Of a DNA stretch of 64,000 bases, positions 1 to 8,609 are shown one piece after another; position 1 is the first letter of the stretch, and each line of letters begins with the position of its first letter. Location: assembly GCF_000242595.2 (NCBI RefSeq), contig NC_017098.1, positions 2,893,501 through 2,957,500 on the forward strand. The letters are read 5' to 3'. The notes under the pieces were generated by a model, which was not told the origin of the DNA, did no database searches, and saw nothing but the letters and a program-made list of their open reading frames with translations. The DNA comes from Spirochaeta africana DSM 8902. Its GTDB lineage: Bacteria > Spirochaetota > Spirochaetia > DSM-27196 > DSM-8902. A program made the position numbers and the translations under genes.

Positions 1-114
1 CAGCGGTCCGCGCTGCAGGACAAACTCTACCGGCGCGGAGATGGCAGGCAGGGCGGCCGCGGCAAGCAGCACCCCTGCCAGCAGCATCACCCGGAGCAGA
101 CCTCCTCCCTGCAT
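1..114 (-). CDS. N-terminus of a secreted protein, truncated by window edge
   Basis: Only the first 38 codons are inside the window. The ATG (112-114) overlaps the TGA of glmS as TGATG, so the gene is probably translationally coupled to glmS. The visible residues form a classical signal peptide: a short N-terminus with Arg8, a hydrophobic core rich in Leu and Ala (about residues 9-24), then a likely signal peptidase I site near AISA-PVEF. An exported protein is therefore expected. The function cannot be judged from what is present. Confidence 0.75.
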   Translation of the reverse strand, partial: MQGGGLLRVMLLAGVLLAAAALPAISAPVEFVLQRGPL

Positions 115-1937
115 CACTCTACCGTTACACTTTTTGCCAGGTTGCGCGGCTGGTCCACATTATGCCCCAGAATCAGCGCCATATAGTACGACAGCAGCTG
201 CATTGGCACCATAAGCAGGAACGGGTACACAATCGGAGAGGCATTCGGGACAAAAAAAACATCGTCCGCGATTCCGGCAACCTCCCGGTCACCCTCGACC
301 GCGATTGCAATCACCGGCCCCTTCCGCGCCTTGATCTCTTTCATGTTGGACAGAACCTTGTCGCGCAGCGGATCGTTTGGAACCAGGAAAAGACTCGGGG
401 TTTCCTCATTGACCAGGGCGATCGGACCGTGCTTGATTTCGGCGGCACTGTAGCCCTCGGCATGAATATAGGAGACCTCTTTCAGCTTGAGAGCTCCTTC
501 CAGGGCAACCGGATAATTGATACCTCGCCCCAGAAACAGGAAACTGCGGGCATAGCTGTACTTTTCCGCAAGCTCCTGAATGCTGTCAGCGCGGGAAAGG
601 ACCTGCTGCAGCAGCGCTGGCACCCCGTCCATAGCCTGTACCAGCGCCAGCCCTTCCTCGAAGGACATATGCCGCATGCGGGCCATAAACAGGGAGAACA
701 GATACAGCACCGTCAGCTGGCTGGTAAATGCCTTGGTTGATGCTACCGCAATCTCGGGCCCGGAATGGGTATATACCCCCCCGTCAGACTCACGCGGAAT
801 GGTAGCACCAACCACGTTGCAGATCCCCAGGACCTTGGCTCCCTTGCGCTGCAGTTCACGCATCGCATACAGGGTGTCGGCTGTCTCACCGGACTGGGAG
901 ACCACAAAATACAGGGTGTTACGCTCTACGATAGGATTGCGATACCGCAGCTCGCTGGACAACTCCGCGGTACAGGGGATCCGGGCCAGCTGCTCCAGCA
1001 GATAGGCCCCCACCATGCCGGCATGATAGCTTGTTCCGGACGCAACGATCTTTACCCGTTCAATATTGAGCAGCTCCTGGCGGTCAAGGTTCAGCCCGCC
1101 CAGGTGAGCAGTCGCATTTTCGAACTCTATCCGCCCCTGCATAGCGCGCAGAATCGACTCCGGCTGTTCGAATATCTCTTTCTGCATGAAGTGCGCAAAG
1201 CTGCCCTTCTCGATCTCCTCGAGCTCCCAGCTGACTACATCGATCTGCTTGGTAATAACATTGTCTCGCAAATCGGTAGTGCGGTAGCCCTCGGGGGTAA
1301 TTACGGCAACCTCGCCATCCTCAAGATAGACCACCTGCTTGGTATGCCCCATGATAGCTGTCACATCCGAGGCGAGAAACACCTCATCCTCGCCAATCCC
1401 CAACACCAGCGGCGAGCCGTTGCGGGCGCCCACAATAAGATCAGGCTGATCGGTGTGCATTACCAGTACCCCGTAGGTTCCGCGCAGCAATGACAGAGCC
1501 TGTTTTACCGCCCGCTCCAGGTCGCCATCATAATATGAGGCAATCAGGTGTACGATTACCTCTGAATCGGTTTCACTGCGAAAAGAGACACCCTGCCCGA
1601 TCAGTTTTTCCTTGAGGGCCGAGTGATTCTCGATGATACCATTGTGCACCACGGCGATCCTGCTGGCGGCATCCAGGTGCGGATGGGCGTTCAGGTCGTT
1701 TACCTCTCCATGGGTTGCCCACCGGGTATGGCCGATGCCCCACTGCCCGGGGAGCACCTCAGGCACCTCGCGACGAAGATCCGCTATCTTGCCGGTCTTT
1801 TTGACCAGCTGCAGCCGCCCTTGATGGCCGACACACAAACCGGCGGAGTCATACCCGCGATATTCCAGCCGTTTCAGCCCTTCAAGAATAACATCAACGG
1901 CCGGTTTCGGCCCACAATAGCCAATAATTCCACACAT
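114..1937 (-). CDS. glmS: Glutamine--fructose-6-phosphate aminotransferase (isomerizing)
   Basis: Makes glucosamine-6-phosphate from fructose-6-phosphate and glutamine, the first step to UDP-GlcNAc for peptidoglycan; cytoplasmic. The protein has 607 residues, about the usual length. It begins MCGIIGYCG, so Cys2 becomes the N-terminal nucleophile of the class II glutaminase domain (about 1-230). Two SIS sugar-isomerase domains follow, with the SGTSYHAG and SQSGETADT phosphosugar-binding loops. The end NLAKSVTVE is the conserved C-terminal tail. No Shine-Dalgarno precedes the ATG; instead a TATGTT hexamer lies six bases upstream, suggesting a leaderless mRNA. The downstream secreted-protein gene overlaps its stop codon. 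Confidence 0.97.
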   Translation of the reverse strand: MCGIIGYCGPKPAVDVILEGLKRLEYRGYDSAGLCVGHQGRLQLVKKTGKIADLRREVPEVLPGQWGIGHTRWATHGEVNDLNAHPHLDAASRIAVVHNGIIENHSALKEKLIGQGVSFRSETDSEVIVHLIASYYDGDLERAVKQALSLLRGTYGVLVMHTDQPDLIVGARNGSPLVLGIGEDEVFLASDVTAIMGHTKQVVYLEDGEVAVITPEGYRTTDLRDNVITKQIDVVSWELEEIEKGSFAHFMQKEIFEQPESILRAMQGRIEFENATAHLGGLNLDRQELLNIERVKIVASGTSYHAGMVGAYLLEQLARIPCTAELSSELRYRNPIVERNTLYFVVSQSGETADTLYAMRELQRKGAKVLGICNVVGATIPRESDGGVYTHSGPEIAVASTKAFTSQLTVLYLFSLFMARMRHMSFEEGLALVQAMDGVPALLQQVLSRADSIQELAEKYSYARSFLFLGRGINYPVALEGALKLKEVSYIHAEGYSAAEIKHGPIALVNEETPSLFLVPNDPLRDKVLSNMKEIKARKGPVIAIAVEGDREVAGIADDVFFVPNASPIVYPFLLMVPMQLLSYYMALILGHNVDQPRNLAKSVTVE

Positions 1938-1943
1938 AGAGGC

Positions 1944-1972
1944 AACATAGCATGCTTTTCCATGAATTTCTA
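1944..1972 (-). promoter_or_regulatory. Candidate promoter of glmS (leaderless type)
   Basis: On the minus strand TAGAAA (1967-1972), a 17-base spacer and TATGTT (1944-1949) precede the glmS ATG by exactly six bases. No ribosome-binding site fits in between. The -35 match is weak; the support comes mainly from the same arrangement at other genes in this window. Confidence 0.45.
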
Positions 1973-2018
1973 TTGCGCAGGTGATGCAAACCGCGCTTTT
2001 GCTGCTGTATTACCAGGT

Positions 2019-3071
2019 ATGAAGACTATGTTCAGCCACCATTCACCACACGCGGCACTGCTGTCGAAGGTATCCCTGTGCTGGTTCGGCTTGCTTGTCG
2101 CGGCATGCAGCCCCTACGGAGATGTACAGATGTTTCTGACCGACGGCCTGCGCCCTCCGGTGGTCACCACGGTACGATTCACCTCTGCCACCCGTATAGA
2201 GATCAGTTGTGACACCCCGCTGCAGCGGGCCGCCCTGAGAACAGACCCCCCGACGGTGATCAGTGACAGCGGGATCGAGGGAGATATGGCCTGGTTCGAG
2301 CTTGCCGAGGAGGTAGCAATTGGCAGCCGCTACGCCCTGTTCGCAGCGCTGCAGGGTCGCAACGGCCATTCAGCCCAGGTGATGAGGTGGGCGTACGGCT
2401 ACAACCCCCGTCCGGTAGACATGATCCTGAACGAGGTGATTATGCGAGGATCCGGCAACAATCCGGACTGTCTGGAATTTCTGGTTCGAAGCGGCGGCAA
2501 TCTCGGTGGTACGGCCTGGTATCTCGGCACCTCTGCGGTGCACGACGCTGCCTACATCTTTCCTGCCGTAGAGGTTGCTGCCGGCGACTATATTATCCTG
2601 CATGTCCGCCCCGAAGGGCTGCCGGAAGAGCAGGATGAACTGGGTGCCGACCTCGCCCTCTCCGGCGGCAAGCAGAGCCATCCGCAGGCGCGTGACCTGT
2701 GGCTGCCAGAGGCGGTCGGACTGCCCAGCAACAACGGGGTCCTTACCCTGTACAGCAGCCCCGACGGGGAACTTCTGGATGCCCTGCTGTACAGTAACCG
2801 CAGCAGCGCATCCGACACTGCCTACCGCGGATTCGGCACCACCAAAATGCTGGGCTGGGTCGACTCTCTGGCCGAACAGGGTGGCTGGATCGGCGAATAC
2901 GAATTGCTGAGACCGGAAGACGCGGTATCCCCGGAGGGCTCTACCGGAACCCGCTCCGTCAATCGCCGCTACCCGCCTGTGGTTACCCGCAGCCGCAGCG
3001 ACTGGCATATCGTTCCTACCCTTGGCGCTACCATGGGATCACAGAACAGCAATGAGATATACGAGCCGTAG
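2019..3071 (+). CDS. Lipoprotein with lamin-tail-like domain
   Basis: A predicted lipoprotein of 350 residues: a hydrophobic stretch ends in the lipobox LVAAC, with lipidation expected on Cys30. Residues about 45-125 look like an Ig/fibronectin-type beta domain. From about residue 130 the pattern MILNEVIMRG..NPDCLEFLV, followed by glycine-rich beta strands and GDYIILH, resembles lamin-tail (LTD) domains of bacterial surface proteins; this is pattern recognition, not a search. The open frame continues far upstream, but the stretch before 2019 is antisense to glmS and the signal peptide fixes the start at 2019 or 2028. The gene is divergent from glmS and convergent with trxA. No enzymatic motif is visible; a structural or binding role at the cell surface is likely. 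Confidence 0.8.
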   Translation: MKTMFSHHSPHAALLSKVSLCWFGLLVAACSPYGDVQMFLTDGLRPPVVTTVRFTSATRIEISCDTPLQRAALRTDPPTVISDSGIEGDMAWFELAEEVAIGSRYALFAALQGRNGHSAQVMRWAYGYNPRPVDMILNEVIMRGSGNNPDCLEFLVRSGGNLGGTAWYLGTSAVHDAAYIFPAVEVAAGDYIILHVRPEGLPEEQDELGADLALSGGKQSHPQARDLWLPEAVGLPSNNGVLTLYSSPDGELLDALLYSNRSSASDTAYRGFGTTKMLGWVDSLAEQGGWIGEYELLRPEDAVSPEGSTGTRSVNRRYPPVVTRSRSDWHIVPTLGATMGSQNSNEIYEP

Positions 3072-3075
3072 CTGA

Positions 3076-3393
3076 TTACAGATGCTTCTCCAGTAACTGA
3101 ACCAGGCTGTCCTTTGGTGCCGCACCAAGATGGCGATCCACCTCTTCCCCGCCCTTGAACACCACCATGGTCGGGATACTGATCACCTCGTACTCGGCAG
3201 CAAGATCCCCCTGGGAGTCTACATCCACCTTGGCAATCTTTACCTTGCCGGCATACGTTGCAGACAACTCCTCCAGAACCGGGGCCACCATCTTGCACGG
3301 CATACACCAGTCCGCCCAGAAATCGACCAGCACCGGGACGTCTGCCTCCAGCACCTCGGCCGCAAAATTATCCTTGGTTACTTCAATTTCCAC
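3076..3393 (-). CDS. trxA: Thioredoxin
   Basis: Cytoplasmic dithiol-disulfide oxidoreductase of 105 residues. It has the thioredoxin core VLVDFWADWCMPCKMVAPVLEEL, the cis-Pro loop (SIPTMVVFKGGE) and usual length. The active site is WCMPC instead of the common WCGPC; a residue at this position tunes redox potential, so it may differ from the E. coli enzyme. I place the start at a GTG (3391-3393) because AGGAGG lies five bases upstream; longer versions starting at a TTG at 3411 have no such site. Four bases separate it from the convergent lipoprotein gene. Confidence 0.95.
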   Translation of the reverse strand: MEIEVTKDNFAAEVLEADVPVLVDFWADWCMPCKMVAPVLEELSATYAGKVKIAKVDVDSQGDLAAEYEVISIPTMVVFKGGEEVDRHLGAAPKDSLVQLLEKHL

Positions 3394-3729
3394 GCAGTCC
3401 TCCTGCTGCAATCATGGTACATTCACACACGCAGGTCAAACCGTGACGCAGTGACACCATTTTTATTGGCTACCCTCTGCGGCCATCCCCTCAGGCCTCG
3501 AACAACGGAACGGGCATCAGCAGCAGTGGGCACCGGAACGCCGTGGCTTTCCCGCGCAGGCCACGGTGTTCCCGTTCGGCTGCGGCGCTCCCGCGCAGGC
3601 CACGGCTTTCCCGTTCGGCTGCGGCGCAGATTCCGCTTGACGACACCACGATGAACTGCGTACCGTTTACTGCATACAGCGAGCTGTATTATGCACCGGC
3701 TGCTGAAGGCATCCGGCAAAGGAGTTACC
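3394..3729. other. Intergenic region with short tandem repeat
   Basis: This 336-base stretch between trxA and the aldehyde dehydrogenase gene lies between divergent genes and must carry both promoters. Apart from the 39-bp tandem repeat described separately I see no gene, and no convincing -35/-10 pair. Confidence 0.6.
3551..3628. repeat. Two tandem copies of a 39-bp GC-rich repeat
   Basis: Units 3551-3589 and 3590-3628 each start CCCGCGCAGGCCACGG and end TTCCCGTTCGGCTGCGGCGC, differing at only about three positions. A partial leading piece (CCGTGGCTTTCCCG, from 3541) forms an inverted repeat GCCGTGGC / GCCACGG with the first unit. No protein-coding role is apparent. It resembles REP-type intergenic palindromes. 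Confidence 0.8.
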
Positions 3730-5124
3730 ATGCCAGAGATCCCCGAGACCCCTGTCGAAACAATAGAACTGCTGCGCAGCCGCCAGCGGGAATATTATAC
3801 CAGTGGCGCGACCCGTTCCATCACGTTTCGCCGACGTATGCTGAAGCGATTGCTGGAGGGTATCAAGCAGGAGGAACAGGCATTTATCCAGGCGCTGCAG
3901 CTGGATCTCGGGAAATCAGCATTCGAGGCATATGCCAATGAAATGGGGATTGTCTACCGGGAAATCCGCCATGCCCGACGACATGTGGCCCGCTGGGCGC
4001 GCCGGACCAGCCTGCTGCCGGATTTCTACCTTCTGCCGGGGCGCGGACGGATTGTGCCCGAACCGTATGGGAGCGCCCTGATTCTGGCACCGTGGAACTA
4101 TCCGATGCAGCTGCTGTTTGCACCCCTGGTTGCCGCACTGGCAGCTGGCAACACCGCAGTGATCAAGCCGTCCGAACTGGCCCCGCACACGGCGGCTGTA
4201 AGCCAGCGGGTAATCGAAAGCTGCTTTCCCCCGGAATACGTCACAGTTGCCCAGGGTGGCCCGGAGGTCAGCCAGCATCTGATAAGACAGGGGTTTGATT
4301 ATCTGTTTTTTACCGGCAGCGTACCGGTTGGCCGGATAATAATGCAGCACGCAGCTGAGCACCTGACCCCGGTTACCCTGGAGCTCGGCGGCAAAAGCCC
4401 GGCGGTGGTAGATGCCAGTGCCGATCTTGATCTCGCTGCCCGCAAGATTGTGTGGGGGAAATACAACAATGCCGGCCAGACCTGTGTGGCGCCCGATTAT
4501 GTCCTTGCAGAGCGCAGCATTGCCGATCAACTGGTCGAGCGTATGCGCAGCACAATAACCGGCTTTTACGGTGAGGACCCGGCCGTAAGCCCGAATTACG
4601 GGCGCATTATTAACCGCAGGCATTTTGATCGGCTGGCAGCCCTGCTGGACGCTGCCCCGATTATCCAGGGAGGGAACACCAACCCTGATGAACGCTATAT
4701 AGAACCCACCATCATGTACCCGGCGGACTGGGAGTCTGCGGTAATGCAGGATGAGATATTCGGGCCGCTGCTGCCGGTTATCCCGTTTGATACCCTGAAC
4801 GACGCCATTGCGCGCATTCGTGAACGTGATCGCCCGCTGGCGTTGTACGCCTTTACCCGCTCCGCCCTGGCGCAGCGCCGCCTGACCGAGGAGATCAGCT
4901 TTGGCGGCGGCGGTATTAACTGTACCATCATGCATGTTGCCAGCACCAAACTACCGTTTGGCGGGGTGGGCAGCAGCGGTATGGGTGCGTATCACGGACG
5001 GGCCGGATTCGAGACCTTCAGTCATCGGAAAAGCATCCTGCAGCAGCCGGCAAGGTTTGATATACCGATCGCCTACCCCGGCAAGCAGATCAGCATGCGC
5101 CTGCTGCGCAGGATTCTACGCTGA
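3730..5124 (+). CDS. NAD(P)-dependent aldehyde dehydrogenase (class 3-like)
   Basis: Oxidises aldehydes to carboxylic acids. The 464 residues match the short class 3 / fatty or coniferyl aldehyde dehydrogenase subgroup (about 450-490 residues). Visible motifs are the NAD-binding PWNYPMQLLFAPL and IKPSELAPHT, the FTGSVPVGR loop, the catalytic-base region TLELGGKSP and the nucleophile region NNAGQTCVAPDYV with the catalytic Cys. The C-terminus (about 425-464) is basic and mildly hydrophobic, as in membrane-associated class 3 enzymes. The ATG at 3730 is chosen for AAAGGAG eight bases upstream; an in-frame ATG at 3691 lacks one. The natural substrate cannot be inferred. It converges on trpA. Confidence 0.9.
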   Translation: MPEIPETPVETIELLRSRQREYYTSGATRSITFRRRMLKRLLEGIKQEEQAFIQALQLDLGKSAFEAYANEMGIVYREIRHARRHVARWARRTSLLPDFYLLPGRGRIVPEPYGSALILAPWNYPMQLLFAPLVAALAAGNTAVIKPSELAPHTAAVSQRVIESCFPPEYVTVAQGGPEVSQHLIRQGFDYLFFTGSVPVGRIIMQHAAEHLTPVTLELGGKSPAVVDASADLDLAARKIVWGKYNNAGQTCVAPDYVLAERSIADQLVERMRSTITGFYGEDPAVSPNYGRIINRRHFDRLAALLDAAPIIQGGNTNPDERYIEPTIMYPADWESAVMQDEIFGPLLPVIPFDTLNDAIARIRERDRPLALYAFTRSALAQRRLTEEISFGGGGINCTIMHVASTKLPFGGVGSSGMGAYHGRAGFETFSHRKSILQQPARFDIPIAYPGKQISMRLLRRILR

Positions 5125-5172
5125 TCCGACACCCCCGATCAGCACCGGATCCTGACCAGCTGTCGGCATGGC

Positions 5173-5916
5173 TCAGCGCAGCAGGCTCCGCAGAAACTCC
5201 TCAAGCCTGCTGGCTACATTCTGCGGGGTGCTGTCTGCAATGATCTCGACAAATGCCGAGCCTATCACCACCCCGGCAACATGGGGGGCCAGGGCCTGCA
5301 CCTGATCCCGCTCCCGGATGCCGAAGCCGGCAAACACCGGGGCACCGAGGTCATGCAGCTGATCCAGAAAACGGAGATTGTCCTGCCCGATCTCGGTGCG
5401 GGATCCGGTGATCCCGGCCCGCAGAGCCGCGTAAACCCCGCGCGGCTTTACCTCTTGTATCAGGGCAATCCGCTCCGGCGGTGTGTTCGGCACGACTACC
5501 GGCCACACCTCCAGGCCGGCTGCGCCGGCGGCCGCATACAATCCTTCGTCGGCATCGACCGGCAAGTCCGGCACAATCAGGCCGGTTACCCCGGCTGCCC
5601 GTGCATCCTGCACAAATCGCTCAACCCCCCTCGCATACACCAGCGATGCGTAACTCATGATAAACACCGGCACATCGTGGGCCGCAGCCGCCCGACGCAC
5701 AAACCGGAACCCTTCATCGACCCGAAACCCCTGCCCCAGGGCGCGCGAGCAGGCAGCCTGGATGGTCGGTCCATCAGCCGTGGGATCCGAAAAGGGAAAC
5801 TGCACCTCAATGTGAGTAGCCCCGCCGGCGACCAGCCCGGCAACCGCTGCCTCAGCTGTCTCCTGATCCGGGTAATACGGGATCATATGGGCCATTACCT
5901 GCAACTGCTTACTCAT
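5173..5916 (-). CDS. trpA: Tryptophan synthase alpha subunit
   Basis: Cleaves indole-3-glycerol phosphate to indole and glyceraldehyde-3-phosphate; indole passes to TrpB in the alpha2beta2 complex. The 247 residues form a TIM barrel with the family motif VEVQFPFSDPTADGP, where the first acidic residue corresponds to the catalytic Glu, and the phosphate-binding GFGIRERDQV and GVVIGSAFVE loops. The start lies eight bases inside the end of trpB. It is the last gene of the trp operon. No strong terminator is visible in the 48 bases before the convergent aldehyde dehydrogenase gene. Confidence 0.97.
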   Translation of the reverse strand: MSKQLQVMAHMIPYYPDQETAEAAVAGLVAGGATHIEVQFPFSDPTADGPTIQAACSRALGQGFRVDEGFRFVRRAAAAHDVPVFIMSYASLVYARGVERFVQDARAAGVTGLIVPDLPVDADEGLYAAAGAAGLEVWPVVVPNTPPERIALIQEVKPRGVYAALRAGITGSRTEIGQDNLRFLDQLHDLGAPVFAGFGIRERDQVQALAPHVAGVVIGSAFVEIIADSTPQNVASRLEEFLRSLLR

Positions 5917-7150
5917 CTATGTCCTCCTCACGGGAAATGTGACTGGCCTCGCTCAGCAGAAATTCCCGCCAGCGCCGGGGGTCCAGCTCCTTGGCGGTAA
6001 TAAACAGGTCCTTGTCGCCCCGTCCGCTCATGTTGATTACCATAACGGTATCTGATGGCAGCTGCGGAGCCAGCTTGAGTGCTGCCGCAGCCCCATGCGC
6101 CGACTCCAGGGCAAAAATCACCCCCTCGTTGCGGGCCAGCTGCTGCAATGCCACCAGCGCCTCGGCATCCGAGGCCTGCAGGAACTCAACCCGTCCGACA
6201 GCCCCGAGATGCGCCAGCTGTGGTCCGATACCGGCATAATCCAGCCCGGCGGATATCGAGTGGGTATGCTGAACCTGTCCGTCGTCATCCAGCAAAAACA
6301 GGCTTTTATAGCCCTGGACAATCCCGACACTCCCGGTACCGTGCATCCTGGCAGCATTCTCCCCGATTCCCGGCCCCGACCCGCCGGCCTCGACCCCGAT
6401 CAGACGAACCCCGGCATCATCAAGAAACGGCGCGAACATCCCGATCGCGTTCGATCCCCCGCCAACACAGGCGACCAGAACATCAGGATGCAGATTGCGT
6501 GCAGCAGCCTGAGACTGAATCTCTCGACCGATAACCGACTGAAACTCGCGTACGATATCGGGAAACGGGGCCGGCCCCAGCGCCGACCCGAGCAGATAGT
6601 GCGTGTCCTGAAAGCTCCCGGCCCAGTCACGCAACGCCTCGTTCACTGCGTCCTTGAGGGTACGGCTGCCGCTGACTACCGGCACGACCGTTGCACCGTA
6701 CAGCTCCATACAGTACACATTCGGTCGCTGCCGCGCGATATCGACCTCACCCATGTAGATCGTACAATCAAGCCCCAGCTTGGCACAGACAGCCGCAGTT
6801 GCCAGGCCATGCTGTCCGGCTCCGGTTTCGGCGATAATCCGGCGTTTGCCCATATGCTTGGCAACCAGCGCCTGCCCCAGGGCATTGTTGATTTTATGCG
6901 CCCCGGTATTAGCAAGCCCTTCCAGCTTGATGTAGATCTGCGCCCCGCCAAGCTCGCGGGTGGTGTTCTCGGCAAACAGCAGTGGTGTCGGGCGACCGAC
7001 ATAATCCTGCAGCAGCCGCTGATACTCTGCCTGGAATTCCTCACTGTCGGCACACACCAGAAACTCCCGTTCCAGCTCTATCAGTGCCGGGCGTAATACC
7101 TCGGCAACATAGGCGCCCCCGTACTCGCCAAACACTTTATGCAGTTTCAT
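5909..7150 (-). CDS. trpB: Tryptophan synthase beta subunit
   Basis: PLP enzyme that condenses indole with serine to give tryptophan. At 413 residues it is close to the usual 390-410. The PLP lysine is in KLEGLANTGAHKINNALGQ, the glutamate region is ETGAGQHG, and the phosphate-binding glycine loop is VGGGSNAIG. The motif set fits the canonical TrpB1 type that works with TrpA. It overlaps trpCF upstream by 14 bases and trpA downstream by eight, which suggests translational coupling and balanced subunit synthesis. The C-terminus carries about 15 extra polar residues (EASHISREEDIDE). Confidence 0.97.
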   Translation of the reverse strand: MKLHKVFGEYGGAYVAEVLRPALIELEREFLVCADSEEFQAEYQRLLQDYVGRPTPLLFAENTTRELGGAQIYIKLEGLANTGAHKINNALGQALVAKHMGKRRIIAETGAGQHGLATAAVCAKLGLDCTIYMGEVDIARQRPNVYCMELYGATVVPVVSGSRTLKDAVNEALRDWAGSFQDTHYLLGSALGPAPFPDIVREFQSVIGREIQSQAAARNLHPDVLVACVGGGSNAIGMFAPFLDDAGVRLIGVEAGGSGPGIGENAARMHGTGSVGIVQGYKSLFLLDDDGQVQHTHSISAGLDYAGIGPQLAHLGAVGRVEFLQASDAEALVALQQLARNEGVIFALESAHGAAAALKLAPQLPSDTVMVINMSGRGDKDLFITAKELDPRRWREFLLSEASHISREEDIDE

Positions 7151-8609
7151 TGATTACCTCCTGGATAAAATCCCTGATCTTGCGGGGATCCTTCTTCCCC
7201 GGATGCGATTCAAGCCCGCTGGATACATCCACCAGCTCCGGACGGAACTCACGCACCGCCGCAGCAACATTCTCCGGATTCAGTCCACCGGCAAGCCACA
7301 GCGGGCGACCCGCAGCCGCGACCAGCTCGGCAGGAATCCGGTGCCCGCTGCCGCCATACTCCCCTCCCGGGGCGCGGGCATCTATCAGCACCCGCGGGCA
7401 GCGATATCGGCGGATCAGCTCAAGATCATCCTCGCTTCCCAGCCGTACCGCTTTGTAATATGGAAAGGCCTGGGGGTAGCACTCGTCAGGGGCCTCGTCT
7501 CCGCTGAACTGCAGTGCATCAAGGTGGCCGTCCTGCAACAGCTGCAGCACCTGATCCGGGACAGTCTTGCCCTGGCCGGGAGAGGTCACCACCACCCCAA
7601 CCTTAAGCGCCCGGGTCGCCCCCAGCCTGGCGACCATTGCCGGATCGGCGCGGCGCGGGCTGTCGGCAAACACAAACCCGAGCAGGTCTGCACCGGCCTG
7701 ATCGGCGAGCCGCACATCCTCCTGCCAGGTCAGGCCGCAGATCTTGATCAGTGGCCGCCGGCTGCTTGCCTCCCGCTCCGGGGCCGCGGCTGCCGGCATC
7801 TCTCCGGTATCTGCGGCAATCCGTGACCAGAACACCTGGTCACCTGGCTGCCGCTGCAGCCCCTGCTGTATCCCGGTGATTCTCTGGGGGCGATGCATTA
7901 CCGCTTCGCCCACCAGCACCCCATCAAAGCCATACTCTGCTGCAAGGGCCGCATGCTCCTCCTCAAACACCCCGGACTCGAAAACCCAGCGTGCCTGCCA
8001 GTCCCCATACGCCCGAAGCCGCAGTGGAACCAGCGCATCCATGGTAAAGCTGCGCAGATCGCGCGAGTTCACCCCGACCAGCGCGGGCTGGAGTGCCCGC
8101 ACTGCCTCCAGTTCATCCCGGGAGTGCAGCTCTACTAGTGCCTGCATACCCAGCTCGAGCGCACGGGCATGCATCCGCGCAAGCTGCTGCGGTGCCAGGA
8201 TTGCGGCAATCAGCAGCACGGCATCGGCACCGGCCTGCCGGCTGACCTCGATATCCTCTACATCCAGGAGAAAGTCCTTGCGGAGCACCGCAACCTGGGG
8301 GTACTGCTGCTTTACCCGGATCAGATCCTGCAACGACCCGCCAAAGTATTCCGGCTCGGTGAGCACCGATATCGACTGCACCCCTCTGCTGACATATTTG
8401 GCGGCCTGGAGCACCGGGTCGGCGGCTGCGCTGATCGCGCCGCGACTGGGACTGCGCCGCTTTATCTCACAGATAACGAAAGGGTCACGATCAAAGGGCA
8501 CCGGAACTGGCGGCCCGGCTTCAGGCAGGGTTTCTCCCTGGGCATGGCCAAGCCGGTCAATCCTGGCCCGGCGATCAGCAACTATCCGGTCAAGAATGGT
8601 ACCGCTCAT
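7137..8609 (-). CDS. trpCF: Bifunctional indole-3-glycerol-phosphate synthase / phosphoribosylanthranilate isomerase
   Basis: A 490-residue fusion of two consecutive TIM-barrel enzymes. Residues about 1-255 are Trp[13 protein letters not shown] with the catalytic Lys, [21 protein letters not shown] and [11 protein letters not shown]. Residues about 285-490 are Trp[13 protein letters not shown] with the catalytic Cys, [17 protein letters not shown] and the end LDVSSGLES. The linker (about 256-284) is Ala/Glu-rich. The order TrpC-TrpF is as in the E. coli fusion. TrpF acts before TrpC in the pathway, so the product of one domain is the substrate of the other. It overlaps trpGD by four bases (ATGA) and trpB by 14. 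Confidence 0.96.
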   Translation of the reverse strand: MSGTILDRIVADRRARIDRLGHAQGETLPEAGPPVPVPFDRDPFVICEIKRRSPSRGAISAAADPVLQAAKYVSRGVQSISVLTEPEYFGGSLQDLIRVKQQYPQVAVLRKDFLLDVEDIEVSRQAGADAVLLIAAILAPQQLARMHARALELGMQALVELHSRDELEAVRALQPALVGVNSRDLRSFTMDALVPLRLRAYGDWQARWVFESGVFEEEHAALAAEYGFDGVLVGEAVMHRPQRITGIQQGLQRQPGDQVFWSRIAADTGEMPAAAAPEREASSRRPLIKICGLTWQEDVRLADQAGADLLGFVFADSPRRADPAMVARLGATRALKVGVVVTSPGQGKTVPDQVLQLLQDGHLDALQFSGDEAPDECYPQAFPYYKAVRLGSEDDLELIRRYRCPRVLIDARAPGGEYGGSGHRIPAELVAAAGRPLWLAGGLNPENVAAAVREFRPELVDVSSGLESHPGKKDPRKIRDFIQEVINETA

